Part shown: one piece after another, positions 45,337-55,567 of the stretch
Position numbering within the stretch: the first letter of the stretch is position 1
How the letters are laid out: the number at the start of each line of letters is the position of its first letter
Notes under the pieces: generated by a model
What the model saw: the letters and a program-made list of their open reading frames with translations, nothing else
What the model was told of the DNA's origin: nothing
The model's database searches: none
Translations under genes and position numbers: made by a program
Assembly (NCBI RefSeq): GCF_037126465.1
Contig: NC_088205.1
Span: 28,379,482 to 28,443,481 of the forward strand
Reading direction: 5' to 3'
DNA length: 64,000 nucleotides
Source: Ornithodoros turicata
Lineage: Eukaryota; Arthropoda; Arachnida; Ixodida; Argasidae

Positions 45337-45881
45337 TCATACCACTGGTAAGATGTTTACCAACTGATCTACGCTACGCACACTGTAAAGGGCGAAGGGC
45401 AAATAGCGTTCTTAGTTGTATCGACAGCGAGAGGAATAGAAGGTGTCCAAACAAGGTCATAGCCCTTCAAAATATTAAAAACAGCTTTACGTACGATAGC
45501 CCACATGTGTCTACAGCTGACCTAACGAGTATTTTCTGTATGGAGTGCCCAGGAAAGAAAGGGAAGTGGGTGTTGGGGGCGTAGGGGGATCTGCATAAAT
45601 CACTGACCTTCACTCCTTTACTGTTATCGTTTACTCAGCCTGTATCGCGGTGATAACTTAGAAAACTAAAACGCGATGCTGATAAAGCATTAAAAGCAAA
45701 GCAGATAAAGCAAAACATTTATTATTCTCCACTGACTGTTCCCGTTTTTGCAGACTGTTTCAACTAAAGGCACGGCGATGTCCCATTCCTGCAAGGAAGC
45801 TACCGTCCAGGCAGACTGCCATTGAATTTGTAAAATAATAAGAGAGACGTGTGCGACGAACTCTGCTGGACAAAGGACGTG

Positions 45882-45887
45882 AATAAA
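45882..45887 (+). terminator. Polyadenylation signal, copy 2
   Basis: AATAAA in gtgaataaacactt, the same context as copy 1. Confidence 0.65.
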
Positions 45888-46279
45888 CACTTATCCAAAC
45901 AGCGAAATACTGCCTCTTCTCTCTCAACCTTAATGGAGAACCACACGCAGTGGACTCTTTTCCTTAAACATTCCTTTTCCGCATCTCTCTACCTTTTGAT
46001 ACGTCCGGACGTGCTGCAAACGAAGGTAAAATAAAATGAAAATATAAAAATTTAGGAATGTTTTAGCTGTCACGTTTCAGGAAATTGATAACTGATAACT
46101 CGCGGCACATCGTAATCAAATTGTGATCATGAGCGAAGCCGTAGTGTGTGGGTTAATTTGGCCCACTCAGGGTATCTCCTCCGTGCACTGAAATCTCAAC
46201 ACGCGGCACGCCACTGCGGAAAACTTCGAGTTTGACTAATTTAATTATATTTCCGATTAGTTGCCGGTGTCCTCGGCAC

Positions 46280-46575
46280 TTTACCTGAAGGTCAACCATT
46301 TAGTGGTATGATGCGATACGATAGAGTGATACCAGAGAGTTGTACCGTTATCACTCATGATTTGTGGAAAGGTCGAGGCGTACGCCTTTTTGTGACAATG
46401 AACATAACTGCATAAGTGCCACAAAAAGGCTACGCCTCCAGTTTTTATCAAGTCAAGGGAGAGAACGTTGTCATTCGGCATGATGGTTGGCTAGGAGCGT
46501 GCTATGCGGTGAAGCTCTGTTTTTAGAGGCCAACAACGGCAAGCCGGTTCGTCACCGACACCACCACCTGTTTTT
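46280..46575. mobile_element. Palindromic MITE with a 45-bp SINE remnant
   Basis: The left arm is degraded. The centre has gaggcgtacgcctttttgtg and its near-inverse. The right arm (ttggctaggagcgtgctatg) ends gctctgtttttagag. Then come the last 45 bases of a SINE (aacaacggcaagcc...accaccacc) and a repeated tgtttttagag before tgtatg. The 11-bp duplication shows a very short SINE insertion at the same site in the MITE end as the SINE at 23844. Confidence 0.65.
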
Positions 46576-46629
46576 AGAGTGTATGAGCGCGTTATCTGCT
46601 CACGTTCTATTTCAATAGTGTACGTTCCT

Positions 46630-47000
46630 TTAGACAGAACTCCACCACATAGCACGCAAATGGCCATCCACAATCCTGAATGACATCGTTCTCTCCCTTG
46701 AATTGTTAAGAACGAGACGCGTACACCGTTTTGTGACGCGTATGCAGCTGACGTTAACTGTCATGCTGGCAATGTCATGCCATGCTGGAGGTCAACCATT
46801 GCGCAGAATATACGTCTATTATGCGTGATTTGTGGAAAGCGCGGTGCGTACGCTTTTTGTGACAGTTAACATAACCGTATGAGTGTCACAAAAGGGCGCA
46901 CACCTCTTGTTTTCAACAGGTCAGGAGAAAGAGCGATGTCATTTGGAATTATGCTTGGTTCTGGGCGTGTTCTGCAGCGAAGTTCTGTTTCGAGCGTGCC
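46630..47000. mobile_element. Two diverged MITE copies
   Basis: 46630-46770 holds a left arm (aactccaccacatagcacgc, ttgttaagaacgagacgcgt). 46790-46999 holds an almost complete copy with tttgtgacagttaac, cacaaaagggcgcac, ttgttttcaacaggtcagga and a right end ggttctgggcgtgttctgca. The termini are altered. Confidence 0.5.
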
Positions 47001-47144
47001 CGTCCCGCGCTTTCCATCAAGTGTGATAACGGTATCATTCCGCGCATGGTATAGGCCCTCAGCGTGTTGTTCGTGTTCTTCTAATATCTCGGCGGCCTCA
47101 GTGCGGCACTTCTTGAAAGGGGGCTTGTTGTATCTCCAGAAAAA

Positions 47145-48905
47145 TCTCAATGCTTGGTTTGCATTCCCCGCCGAAAGTACGTGGGCAAGGGTTTCCCTAA
47201 TCTCTCCATCAACAGCACTCCCATCCCAAGATGTGAGGTTTGTCGTTACCTTGGTGTCACCATTGACAGCTCTTTACGCTGGTCTAGGCTAGTAAGCCAA
47301 ACGGTGTGTAAAGGCAAGAAGACTCTTAATTTACTCCGAAGGATCAGTGGCAAATCATGGGGCTGCAGTTCAAGTTCGCTGCTCACGCTACACAAAGCCC
47401 TCATTCTCTCGCGTATCCTGTACGTGTCGCCGTACGTGGATCTGGGACCTTCACAATGGCAGGCTCTTGAGCGGCTCCATCGGGCAGGGATAAGAACGGC
47501 GCTTGGAATACCCAGCTTTTCTGGAATTACCCAGACCTACCTGGAAGCCAAGGAAAAGCCTGTCAGTATCCACTCCGAGCTTAGGGGGCTCCGCCACTTA
47601 GACAACTTGGCCACGTCCAGAAGCAAGCACTCTCTTTTTTCTGCCCTCGTAAAAAGGTCACACACGTCTCTCGGCCGCTTGGCCGGCGTATACGCTACTA
47701 GCGCCCTGGCCCACAGTGAGCGATCGCCTCAACATCCTGCTGGGTTACCTTCAGTGCCATGGCGAGAGTTTGTACCGGGTGTAACGCTTGACGTTCCGGG
47801 CATTCATAAAAAGAGGGAATGTAGCCCCCTGGTCGCTAGAACGGCGGCTGAGAACCTCATAACTGACGTCTACCACTCACATACTCTGGTATTCACTGAT
47901 GGCTCTATTGACGATCGTACCAAAAGTGCCACGTGTGCCTTCCACATCCCGTCAGTGAACGTGTCCTGGCAAGGGAGATCATCGCGTTACCCGATATCCT
48001 CCACGACTGCTGAGCTCCTGGCTCTCCTGCATGCAGCTGCTGCGGTCCAGGTACGAGGGTTTGCCAGAGCAGTCCTACTCACAGACTCGAGAAGCGCTCT
48101 ATGGGACGTGATGAACCCCATGTGTGACAACATCTTAGCGCGAAGCATCAGAAGATCGTGCGCCCAACATAAACAAGCTGGAGGCGAGATCGCCTTCCAA
48201 TGGATACCGTCCCACGTCGGTGTCGGCGGCAACGAAAGGGCGGACCAGCTGGCGTCCTCGGCACACCTGGGCTGCAGCAATGTTTTGCCAACTCCGGACG
48301 ACGCCGACAGGCAGATGTCTGTTCAGCTCCTTGTTGAACTGCGCCACCCTGGAATACGGGACATCATGCGTCATAATCGCCCTCCTCTTCCCACGAAAAA
48401 TCTTCCTCGAAGCATCCAGGCCATGCTCCATAGGCTCCGCACTGGGTGCGCGTTCACCAATTCTCAGCTGTTCAAGATAGGCTCTAGGGGTGACGCCTGC
48501 TGTGGCCACTGTCAACAACCCGAAACAATCGAACACATCCTGCGAGACTGCCGAGCATACCATTCTGCGCGCGAAACATATCTCCCTCGCTCCACCTCGG
48601 GCTCGCTAGCAGACATCCTCTACCCCGCTGGTTCTTCTGCCGAACGTTCCGCCAAAGCAAGAAACCTCATTCTCTTCCTGCTGAAGACAGGCCTCGCTGA
48701 TCGACCCATCTAATACTGTACTCTCCCCGATGAACTCGTGCACCTCACCGCATCCCCATCATTCAACCTCCTCTATCCTCCATCCGTCCGTCCTTCCTTT
48801 GTGTTTTGTTTTGCTATGCGTCTTCCTTTTCTTTTTTTGGCTATAGTCGTGACGACGCCCACTTCTGTGTGGCCAACAACGGCGAGCCTATCCTGCCATC
48901 CCCCC
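47145..48905 (+). mobile_element. LINE-C 3' half
   Basis: A 5'-truncated non-LTR retrotransposon with an intact 3' coding part (47154-48713) and a 190-bp 3' UTR. The UTR ends with ggctatagtcgtgacgacgc, ccaacaacggcgagcc and poly-C. This tail is homologous to the SINE tails at 23960-24050 and 59600-59700. A reverse-oriented piece of the same family lies at 52357-52667. Confidence 0.85.
47154..48713 (+). pseudogene. LINE-C ORF2 C-terminal half (RT thumb, RNase H, zinc knuckle)
   Basis: About 519 codons stay open without a frameshift. The frame begins in the RT thumb region (CRYLGVTIDSSLRWS), passes the linker, and has a full RNase H: VFTDGSIDD (first Asp), TTAELLALLHA (Glu), VLLTDSRSALWDV (Asp), FQWIPSHVGVGGNERADQLA (His/Asp). 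The C-terminal CCGHCQQPETIEHILRDC is the zinc knuckle, and the frame ends ADRPI at TAA... near 48713. The catalytic RT palm and endonuclease are absent through 5' truncation, so it is not autonomous. No in-frame ATG marks a true start. Confidence 0.88.
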
Positions 48906-48965
48906 CCCCTCTAATATCTCGATATTTTTGGAGAAAATCAGAGGCTGATTGCGGGGTACATCCTA

Positions 48966-49290
48966 AGAACAGAATTTCACCGCATAGCATGCCGTACGCC
49001 AACCATTGTCACGAATGATAGGGTTATCGCTTATGATATTATGATCGCTGATTATCGCTGATTATGAGAGAGGGCTGCTCGCGCCTTTTGTGGCAATTGG
49101 GGTATGTTATGTTATTGTTATTTTGTGCTATGTTATTATCTTTTGTTATCCCGTTGTGGAAATTGCCATATCTCCCAATTGCTACAAAAAGGCGTACGCC
49201 ACCCTCACTCTCAGAACAGAAGCGATAACCCTATCATTCGTGGCAATGGCTGGCGCACAGCGCGCTATACGGTGAAGTTCTGTTTATAAA
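48966..49290. mobile_element. Palindromic MITE, CTGTTT subtype
   Basis: aacagaatttcaccgcatag and the mirror tatacggtgaagttctgttt bound it. The inner arms (gccaaccattgtcacgaatg / cattcgtggcaatggctggc) match each other. The core contains aaaaaggcgtacgcc. The centre has a simple gttatgttattgttatt stretch. Confidence 0.7.
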
Positions 49291-50035
49291 ATATACCCTC
49301 CTCAGCCTCTCTCTCGTTTTTCTTTTTTTGCTCTAGTCGTGACGATGATCACTCGCAAGCCCGGCTCGACATTTACCCCTCCCTCTGTTTTTTGAGTGTA
49401 ATGCCACGGTATATCGGCGTTTGAAATACCAGATCTCAAAATCCACAATACCAAAATCACAAGCTGCAAAATCAAAGCTTCTATCTACAAGTTCTGAGAA
49501 TGACCGTGTTTCAAAGTAGGACGCGGCAGCTCGCCGTATGTTCATCGAAGTCGTGCGTAAGTGCGTAAGTGTTCACCGGTACGTGCCGTAAGTGAAGCTT
49601 CGTACGAGCCTCCCCTTTGACATCGTGGCTTTCAATGACTATACTAATGAAGACAATCTGACATTTGCATTTGCTTTTTTATTTTAATTTTTGGAGTCGC
49701 AAGCCGGCCTGCTGCCTGGCTGACCTTTCCCTTTTTTTTTCCTTTTTCTTCTTTCTATAAAATATACCCCCTCAGCCTCTCTCTCCTTTTTCTTTTTTTT
49801 TTGCTCTAGTCGTGACGATGGTCACTCGCAAGCCCGGCTCGACATTTACCCCTCCCTCTGTTTTTTTTAGTGTAATGCCACGATATATCGGCGTTTGAAA
49901 TGCCAGATCTCAAAATCCACAATACCAAAATCACAAGTTGCAAAATCAAAGCTTCTATCTACAAGGTCTGAGAATGACCGTGTTTCAAAGTAGCACGCGG
50001 CAGCTCGCTGTATGTTCATCGAAGTCGTTTTAGCG
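49290..50035. repeat. Tandem duplication, 270-bp units with an insertion between
   Basis: 49290-49555 and 49765-50030 match closely: a LINE-like tail (gctctagtcgtgacgatg..., cgcaagcccggctcgacatt) followed by gccacgrtatatcggcgttt and caaaatccacaataccaaaa. A LINE-B 3' end (49578-49760) lies between the two. Confidence 0.75.
49578..49760 (+). mobile_element. LINE-B 3' end unit
   Basis: From cggtacgtgccgtaagtgaa through atttttggagtcgcaagccg to the pyrimidine-rich end. It matches 58394-58590 almost base for base, with the same 5' start. There is no coding part. Confidence 0.65.
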
Positions 50036-50758
50036 AATGAAATGCACATTTCAGCGACGGATAGGCTTAGCAGGGCGGACGCGCTGGAGCAACACAAAAT
50101 GAAGTGACGTTGGTAAGTGTATGGTCCATGAGAGCCGTCCAGAGGTGTGCTTCCACTTGGGGAGCGATTGCGTGAGGCTCTATGTGAAGCTCTAGACGCT
50201 CTATGAACAAAAAAGAAGAAAGGTTCATATGCCGTTCCCAGCTCAAAATTCTCTTGGTACTCGTTTTATTGTCCAACGTAGCTCCCGGAAGCTGCCGCCC
50301 GGCGCCCCCCCCTCCCCCCTCCCTTTAGGAACGGCTCTGGTCACGAGAGACCTATATATAGTGCTGTATTGCGACCAAGGTTATAGTACAATTGAATTTA
50401 AGGTTGAGTTATTTGATTTCATTTTATAGTTCAAGTTTGTTCACTACAGTTTCCCCGCGGTGCAAAGCGGTTAAGGCGGTGCCAATTTGGGATTTTGAAA
50501 GTCTGTGATTTTCAACATTGCCGGGGACGATGTGCGTACACCAGGTGGCGTTCCATTCTCACCTTCGTAGCCTCCTGCGTACTCGTAATTTACTATTACA
50601 GAAAATGCGTACCCCTATAGCTTTCAACAGTCAGAAGGCACAACGATGTCACTCCGAATGCTGGATGGACTTAAGCTTGTTGCGTGGCGAAATGGAGCGT
50701 TGGAAATGGGGCTGCAGGCGACATATGAAGTCGCCACATAGCTCCAGCAATCACCCAC

Positions 50759-51170
50759 TTGTTCGGTATCCTAGCGGCACTGGAGCATATTATAGGATCA
50801 GGGCAGGAAACGTGGGCCATTCTTACCGACAGCAAGGCATCATTAGATATATTGTCGTCATCCCGCCTCAGCATAATAAGCGATTTGCACACCATGACCC
50901 TTCAGAAATTCAATCAACACTTAGCCACTGGTTACAACATCACGTTTCAATGGGTCCCTGGCCACATAGGCCTGTATGGAAATACCCGAGCAGACGCAGT
51001 AGCGACAAGCGCAGGATCTGATGACACTTCGGCCCTCCCATCTCTGCCGCTTACAGCCTCTACATGCCTTCTACATATTCGCCGTCGGTGTGCCACATGT
51101 GCTGGGCAGTTCCGTGCCGAAACTACGACTTACAACACATTCCTACGGTCTATGTCAGCTTCCACGCCAC
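50759..51170 (+). pseudogene. LINE-A RNase H remnant
   Basis: The frame shows ILAALEHII (Glu region), WAILTDSKASLDIL (Asp), FQWVPGHIGLYGNTRADAVA (the His and final Asp motif), then LLHIRRRCATCAGQFRAET. The N-terminal DGS motif is missing. The frame is lost at the inverted duplication. Confidence 0.8.
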
Positions 51171-51171
51171 A

Positions 51172-51378
51172 GACATTGCAGTTTGGTGAATTTAGCCGAC
51201 CCATCTTGAAGAGAAGTGAGGGCGTACGGGCAACATTGAGTTGTAGGCGGTGGAGAAGGGATTCTTCTTTACGGCTGCGGTGGCAAGTGATGACGAACTC
51301 CATCAATGGGGCGGCGACCCATTGATGGAGTTCGTCATCACTTGCCACCGCAGCCATAAAGAAGAATCCCTTCTCCAC
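51172..51378. repeat. Inverted duplication of a LINE-A segment
   Basis: cattgatggagttcgtcatc (about 51321) mirrors the sequence before 51308 around a 7-base centre. The left arm continues outward as the inverse of the LINE segment now found at 51887-51955 beyond MITEs 1 and 2. So the arms are about 137 bp and one of them has been split by the two MITEs. Confidence 0.8.
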
Positions 51379-51384
51379 CGCCTA

Positions 51385-51633
51385 CACTCTTAAAAATGAA
51401 CTTCACCGCATAGCACGCTCTTAGCCAACCATTATCTCTAATGATATCGCTATGTGCCCTGATTTGTTCAAAGCGGTAGGCGTACGCCTTTTCTGTGACA
51501 CTTATGCGGTTCATAATTGTCACAAAAATGGCGTACGCCTCCCGTTTTCAACAAATCGGGGCAGATAACGATATCATTCGAGATTATGGTTGGCTAAGAG
51601 CGTGCTATGCGGTGAAGTTCATTTTTAAGAGTG
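51385..51633. mobile_element. Palindromic MITE 1, 249 bp
   Basis: CACTCTTAAAAATGAACTTC to its inverse is flanked by TA (51383-51384 and 51634-51635). Full-length palindrome with cores ggcgtacgcc around the loop gtgacacttatgcggttcat. The mirror arm at 51172-51308 gives the unoccupied target. Confidence 0.92.
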
Positions 51634-51635
51634 TA

Positions 51636-51884
51636 CACTCTTAAAAACGAACTTCACCGCATAGCACGCTCCTAGCCAACCATCATCTCGAATGATATCG
51701 GTATCTGCCCCGGTTTGTTGAAAACGGAAGGCGTACGCCTTTTCTGTGACACTTATGCTGTTCATAATTGTCACAAAAAAGGCGTACGCCTCCCGTTTTC
51801 AACAAATCAGGGCAGATAACGATATCATTCGAGATGATGGTTGGCTAGGAGCGTGCTATGCGGTGAAGTTCATTTTTAAGAGTG
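51636..51884. mobile_element. Palindromic MITE 2, 249 bp
   Basis: It directly follows MITE 1 with only TA (51634-51635) between, and TA follows it (51885-51886). It is the same length as MITE 1 and differs at several positions (for example aaaacgaac for aaaatgaac at the start), so it is not a just-made copy of its neighbour. Confidence 0.92.
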
Positions 51885-51886
51885 TA

Positions 51887-52017
51887 CGACTCAATGTTGC
51901 CCGTACGCACTCACTTCTCTTCAAGATGGGTCGGCTAAATTCACCAAACTGCAATGTCTGTGGCGTGGAAGCTGACATCCCACACCAGCTCCTGCATTGT
52001 CAGCAGCACCTTCACCA
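51887..52017 (+). pseudogene. LINE-A zinc-knuckle segment
   Basis: The + strand reads LNVARTHSLLFKMGRLNSPN then CNVCGVEADIPHQLLHC, the knuckle with C-x2-C...H...C spacing. It is cut off by MITE 3 after HLHH. Confidence 0.75.
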
Positions 52018-52019
52018 TA

Positions 52020-52339
52020 CACTGTTAAAACAGAACTTCACCACATAGCACGCTCCTAGCCAACTATCATACCGAATGATATCATTCTGTGTCATGATTT
52101 GTTCAAAACAGGGGGGAGGGGCCTATCTGGGACAAGATAATCTGTCCCAGATAGGCGCCTCCTCCCATTTTCGCCAAATCAATGCACAGAATGATATCAT
52201 TCGGAATGATGGTTGGCTAGGAGCGTGCTATGTGGTGAAGTTTCTTTTTTTGGCTATAGTCGTGACGACGCCCACTTCTGTGTGGCCAACGGCGAGCCTA
52301 TCCTGCCATCACCCCCCCCCCCCCTCTGTTTTAACAGTG
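52020..52339. mobile_element. Palindromic MITE 3, CACTGTTAAAACAG subtype
   Basis: CACTGTTAAAACAGAAC to GTTTTAACAGTG is flanked by TA (52018-52019 and 52340-52341). The core gcctatctgggac/gtcccagataggc replaces GGCGTACGCC. Close to the right end a LINE-C/SINE-type tail (ggctatagtcgtgacgacgc to poly-C, 52252-52324) is inserted in + orientation. Confidence 0.85.
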
Positions 52340-52341
52340 TA

Positions 52342-52914
52342 CACTCTTAAAAATGAGGGGGGGGGGAGTGTCGAGGTAGCTTGCCGTTGTTGGCCGCACT
52401 CAAGTGGGCATCGTCACGACTATAGCCAAAAAAAGGAAAAGAAGGTGGGAGAAAGGGGAGTTGAGGACTTCAAAGTGATGTAGAAGCAGGATGACCGGTA
52501 CTGATGGGACAGAAGCACACTGTAGGTGAGAGGTGCACTAGAGTGGTCTCTCCGCTAGGCCCGTTGCTTGGAGAAAGCGCACGAGGCCGCGAGTTTTTGA
52601 AAGTCGTTCCGCACAAGAACCTTCGGGGAAGAGGACGTCCGTCAGTATACCAGGCCTGGCGTGGGGAAGATGAACTTCACCGCATAACACGCTCCTAGCC
52701 AACCAACATCTCGAATGATATCGTTACCTGCCCTGATTTGTTGAAAACGGGGGGGGGGGGGGGCGTACGCCTTTTTGTGACAATTATGAACAGCATAAAT
52801 ATCACAAAAAAGGCGTACGCCCCCGTTTTCAACAAATCAGGGCAGATAACGATATCATTCGAGATGATGGTTGGCTAGGAGCTTGCTATGCGGTGAGGTT
52901 CATTTTTAAGAGTG
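52342..52914. mobile_element. Palindromic MITE 4, split by a LINE-C fragment
   Basis: The left end CACTCTTAAAAATGA (52342-52356) is followed by a reverse LINE-C fragment. The MITE resumes with atgaacttcaccgcataaca at about 52669 and runs to TTTTTAAGAGTG. TA flanks it (52340-52341, shared with MITE 3, and 52915-52916). A G16 run lies in the core at 52749-52763. Confidence 0.85.
52357..52667 (-). mobile_element. LINE-C 3' end fragment in MITE 4
   Basis: On the minus strand it encodes a C-terminus (LTDVLFPEGSCAERLSK... ending GLAERPL and a stop) matching the end of the LINE-C frame at 48600-48713. This is followed by the same 3' UTR with ggctatagtcgtgacgatgc and a terminal poly-C. atga at both junctions suggests a target duplication. 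Confidence 0.8.
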
Positions 52915-53299
52915 TAGGAACACCCTCCGTTGCCGTCTGCTCCAGATTGGCAGTAACCACTTTTCGTTGGCCGCTCGCCTTGGCACCGTCCTGCACCCCG
53001 ACCAGTGGGCTGTCACAGCTGCTCTCCTCGGTTTTCTCCGAGTCTCAGGACTCGTGAACCGCATGTGACGTTGTTCTAGTGTCTCTTTTCTTCTTTCCTT
53101 TTCCTTTCTTTCCTTATTTTCGTTTTTTCGTTTTCTCTTTTTTCTTTTTTTTTGGAATAGCAAGCCGGCTCTTTGCCTGACTAACATTTCCTTTCTTTTT
53201 TTCTTAATAAACATATACCCTCCAGTTAAGAGAACACGAAGAAGTTCTCATTTTACAGTGTAACGTTACACTAACGCTACAGTACTTGTGGGCAAGGAA

Positions 53300-53467
53300 C
53301 AGGGGCGGATTTAAGCGAGGCCGGGGGGGCGGTCGCCCCCCCATACGGTCGTGTTCCCTATGTAAAAACCCTATCTCCTGGACGATGCTGCGCCGCAAAG
53401 CACGACACGAAATTTCTTTAAGACCGCCCCCCCCCCCCCCCATGACAGACCCTTAAATCCGCCCCTG
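53300..53467. mobile_element. hAT MITE, 168 bp
   Basis: CAGGGGCGGATTTAAG and its exact inverse bound a G- and C-rich hairpin (poly-G and poly-C arms with gtcgccccc). The flanks gcaaggaa (53292-53299) and ccaaggaa (53468-53475) are an 8-bp duplication with one mismatch. Blocks 1 and 2 lack it, so it inserted after the block duplication. Confidence 0.88.
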
Positions 53468-53874
53468 CCAAGGAACGCTTGTCAGATGACTGGCACGTGC
53501 AGCCTCCTCAGTGTGCCTCACCACGGTTGCGAAACACTAAATGCGCGACATTAAGTTCGAGGAGACTATCTCGCTGAAACACTGCACGGCGTACTACTAC
53601 CAGTAGTTTTCCTTTCTCTTGACTGTACCCGCACAATTAGCTTGAAAAGCAAATACTGGGAAACTATTTACTGTGTTGCAATCGGACCTAAGCTCGTTAG
53701 ACTGTGTAAGATGGAAGAACCCGTCTCTTTCCCCGATGATTGCGGACGTGCAACCAGGTATGAAAGCACAGAAGGCGTTCCCCACACACGACGTGAAAAC
53801 CGTAAACTCAAGGTTGTTTATTGGTTGCTGTTTGTTTTCCTGGCACTCCGCCTGAAGGCGGGCATCATCTCCCC

Positions 53875-53880
53875 TATAAA
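53875..53880 (+). promoter_or_regulatory. TATA box of glycine-rich gene copy 3
   Basis: TATAAA (followed by AA) in cccctataaaaacgac, the same position relative to the exon 1 donor (accaacag/gtaatg, cut after 53941) as in the other copies. Confidence 0.75.
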
Positions 53881-55324
53881 AACGACATTGTTCCTGCATC
53901 CTGCCGTATTGGAATACATTCCGCCATCGGAGCACCAACAGGTAATGGGGTCCATTAATTCAAGAGTGGCAGCACTCCTCTTCAGTGCGCGGCCCATAAA
54001 ACGGTCGTCGGGGCAGTATCGCTTGCGGTGCTGTTCCGGAAAGATGTTTCTTAAATCTTTAGTGCTATGCTTTTCGTGATATGTTCAGCAATAATTGTTA
54101 AATGACGACAGGTAGTATTCCCTTCGCCTGGCTTGGGTTTAGCGAATTTTCTGCTTACGAAATATTGGCGGGCAGTTTTTGTGTGCGGAGAAAAATGCTC
54201 AAATTTTTGCTTTTTTTATCTAAATTTTTGTTTCGCTTTGAATCGATACACTAGTATGAATGACGAAACCGAAACTCTCAATATGTCCTAAAGTTTTCAT
54301 ATTTACATGAACCAGGACATGAACAGACCATATTTACATCTTGCAGCCCGGGTGCGAAACACCTAAATGATTTTTCTTCTTCATTTTGCATCACAGCACA
54401 GATTTTGCTCGCTATTTCAATGGATGTAGGACATAATTTCTCGTTTTATTGAAAATTAGTGGTCGGTAGCCAGGACACAAACAGTAGTTTACGACCGAGT
54501 ATAAATGGCACATCTGGGAGCATGTTTTGTAGCTTCCTCTTAGCTATTTTGTAACCACGCAGGCTTGCGGGTCGCTCAACGTGGTTGACAATTGAAATCG
54601 AAGTACGGATAATGCGTTATCAAACGCAAATGAAGAATGCGAAACCAAAAAGTAGTCGGAATCATGCATTGGTAGTTTAGCTTCGTCGCAGACTACAACG
54701 CCTACGAACTATGCAGAGAACATCTAATTAAACAAACAGGTCTTCGTACGGTGGAGTTACATGTTGCAAAAATTCGAATTTCTTTATCAGTTTCCGTCGA
54801 ACAATAAATTTTGCAGTATTGCGGAACACTCTATCGTAGTTCGGGAACACGCTAAGCATCGCTCAAACGTGCAAGGATGCACTTGGCGACGCTGTCGATA
54901 AACGTTACACTTTGCATAGCCTTATCAAACGATATATCCATGTTGTTCCTTATATGATTTTCGTATCGCTTGCACCGATCGTCTTCCTAAGGCTTTTAGC
55001 TTATATAAAATTCTATCCTCAAAGTTATCCATCTCCTCTGCATGGGAAGTGAACAAACGGGTCGCTGGTTTGCAATGGATGGAACGTTCGGCATAGTAAT
55101 TTTAGAAATATTGTAATTTCGTCATAGTGCTAAAGTATATCTCGAAATTTCGATTCAGTTGAAAGTTACATAGTGACATCCATGTATGTTCTACTGTGCC
55201 CCTTATTAACGATTGATGTGTTACTTATAATCCTCACTGTCCACCCGATAAACGTCCTAAAGAGATGAGAGACAAATAACGTCACGGTTTTTATGTATGC
55301 TGTTCCTGTGTAGAAAGAAACATA

Positions 55325-55567
55325 ATGCAGCGTGCAGTGATCGCCATCTTTGTGCTCGTCCTCGTGGCCTGCGCCTTGGTTGCCGTTGAAGCCCAATTCG
55401 GCAGAGGCGGGTTTGGAGGTGGCCGTGGCTTCGGCGGTGGTCGTGGCTTCGGAGGAGGCTTCGGCGGTGGCCGTGGATTCGGAGGAGGCTTCGGCGGTGG
55501 TCGTGGATTCAGAGGAGGCTTCGGCGGTGGTCGTGGATTCGGTGGTGGCCGTGGATTCTATGGTTGA
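55325..55567 (+). CDS. Glycine-rich secreted peptide, copy 3
   Basis: An 80-residue frame has the same signal peptide as copies 1 and 2 (MQRAVIAIFVLVLVACALVA then VEA cleavage). The mature chain QFGRGGFGGGRGFGGG... has regular RGFGGGFGGG repeats with one RGFRGG variant, ending GRGFYG. Exon 1 is about 53907-53941, intron 1 53942-55313, coding exon 55314-55578, intron 2 55579-55912, 3' UTR from 55913. The signal sequence is nearly invariant between copies while the repeat region changes in length and register, typical for repeat peptides under slippage. Predicted to be secreted and basic. Antimicrobial, cuticular or cement function cannot be separated from sequence. Confidence 0.85.
   Translation: MQRAVIAIFVLVLVACALVAVEAQFGRGGFGGGRGFGGGRGFGGGFGGGRGFGGGFGGGRGFRGGFGGGRGFGGGRGFYG

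Larger units (their letters stand above)
43790..46040 (+). repeat. Duplicated block 2 carrying glycine-rich gene copy 2
   Basis: Collinear similarity with block 1 (about 266-3165) and block 3 (about 53480-56100) covers upstream sequence (gaaatctatctggcactaac), promoter, intron 1, coding exon, intron 2 and 3' UTR. Intron 1 is about 500 bp shorter here than in the other two. Similarity continues weakly to 46290. Confidence 0.75.
50700..53220 (+). mobile_element. LINE-A copy shattered by four MITEs
   Basis: Parts in order on the + strand: RNase H (50759-51170), an inverted duplication of the next segment (51172-51378), MITEs 1 and 2, the zinc-knuckle segment (51887-52017), MITEs 3 and 4, the C-terminus (52917-53068) and the 3' UTR with ggaatagcaagccggc (53155-53170) and taataaacatatacc. 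The order equals that of the LINE-A copy at 14930-17725. Confidence 0.8.

Noticed and set aside
45059..45340. His/Arg-rich minus-strand frame opposite gene copy 2
   Set aside because: It is the antisense reading of the Gly repeat codons and has no independent support.
51746..52048. Open frames reading RADNDIIRDDGWLGACYAV and NELHRIARS (also near 3108, 18135, 32384, 46281, 51338)
   Set aside because: They are translations of the MITE arms and recur wherever a MITE lies. They are not genes.
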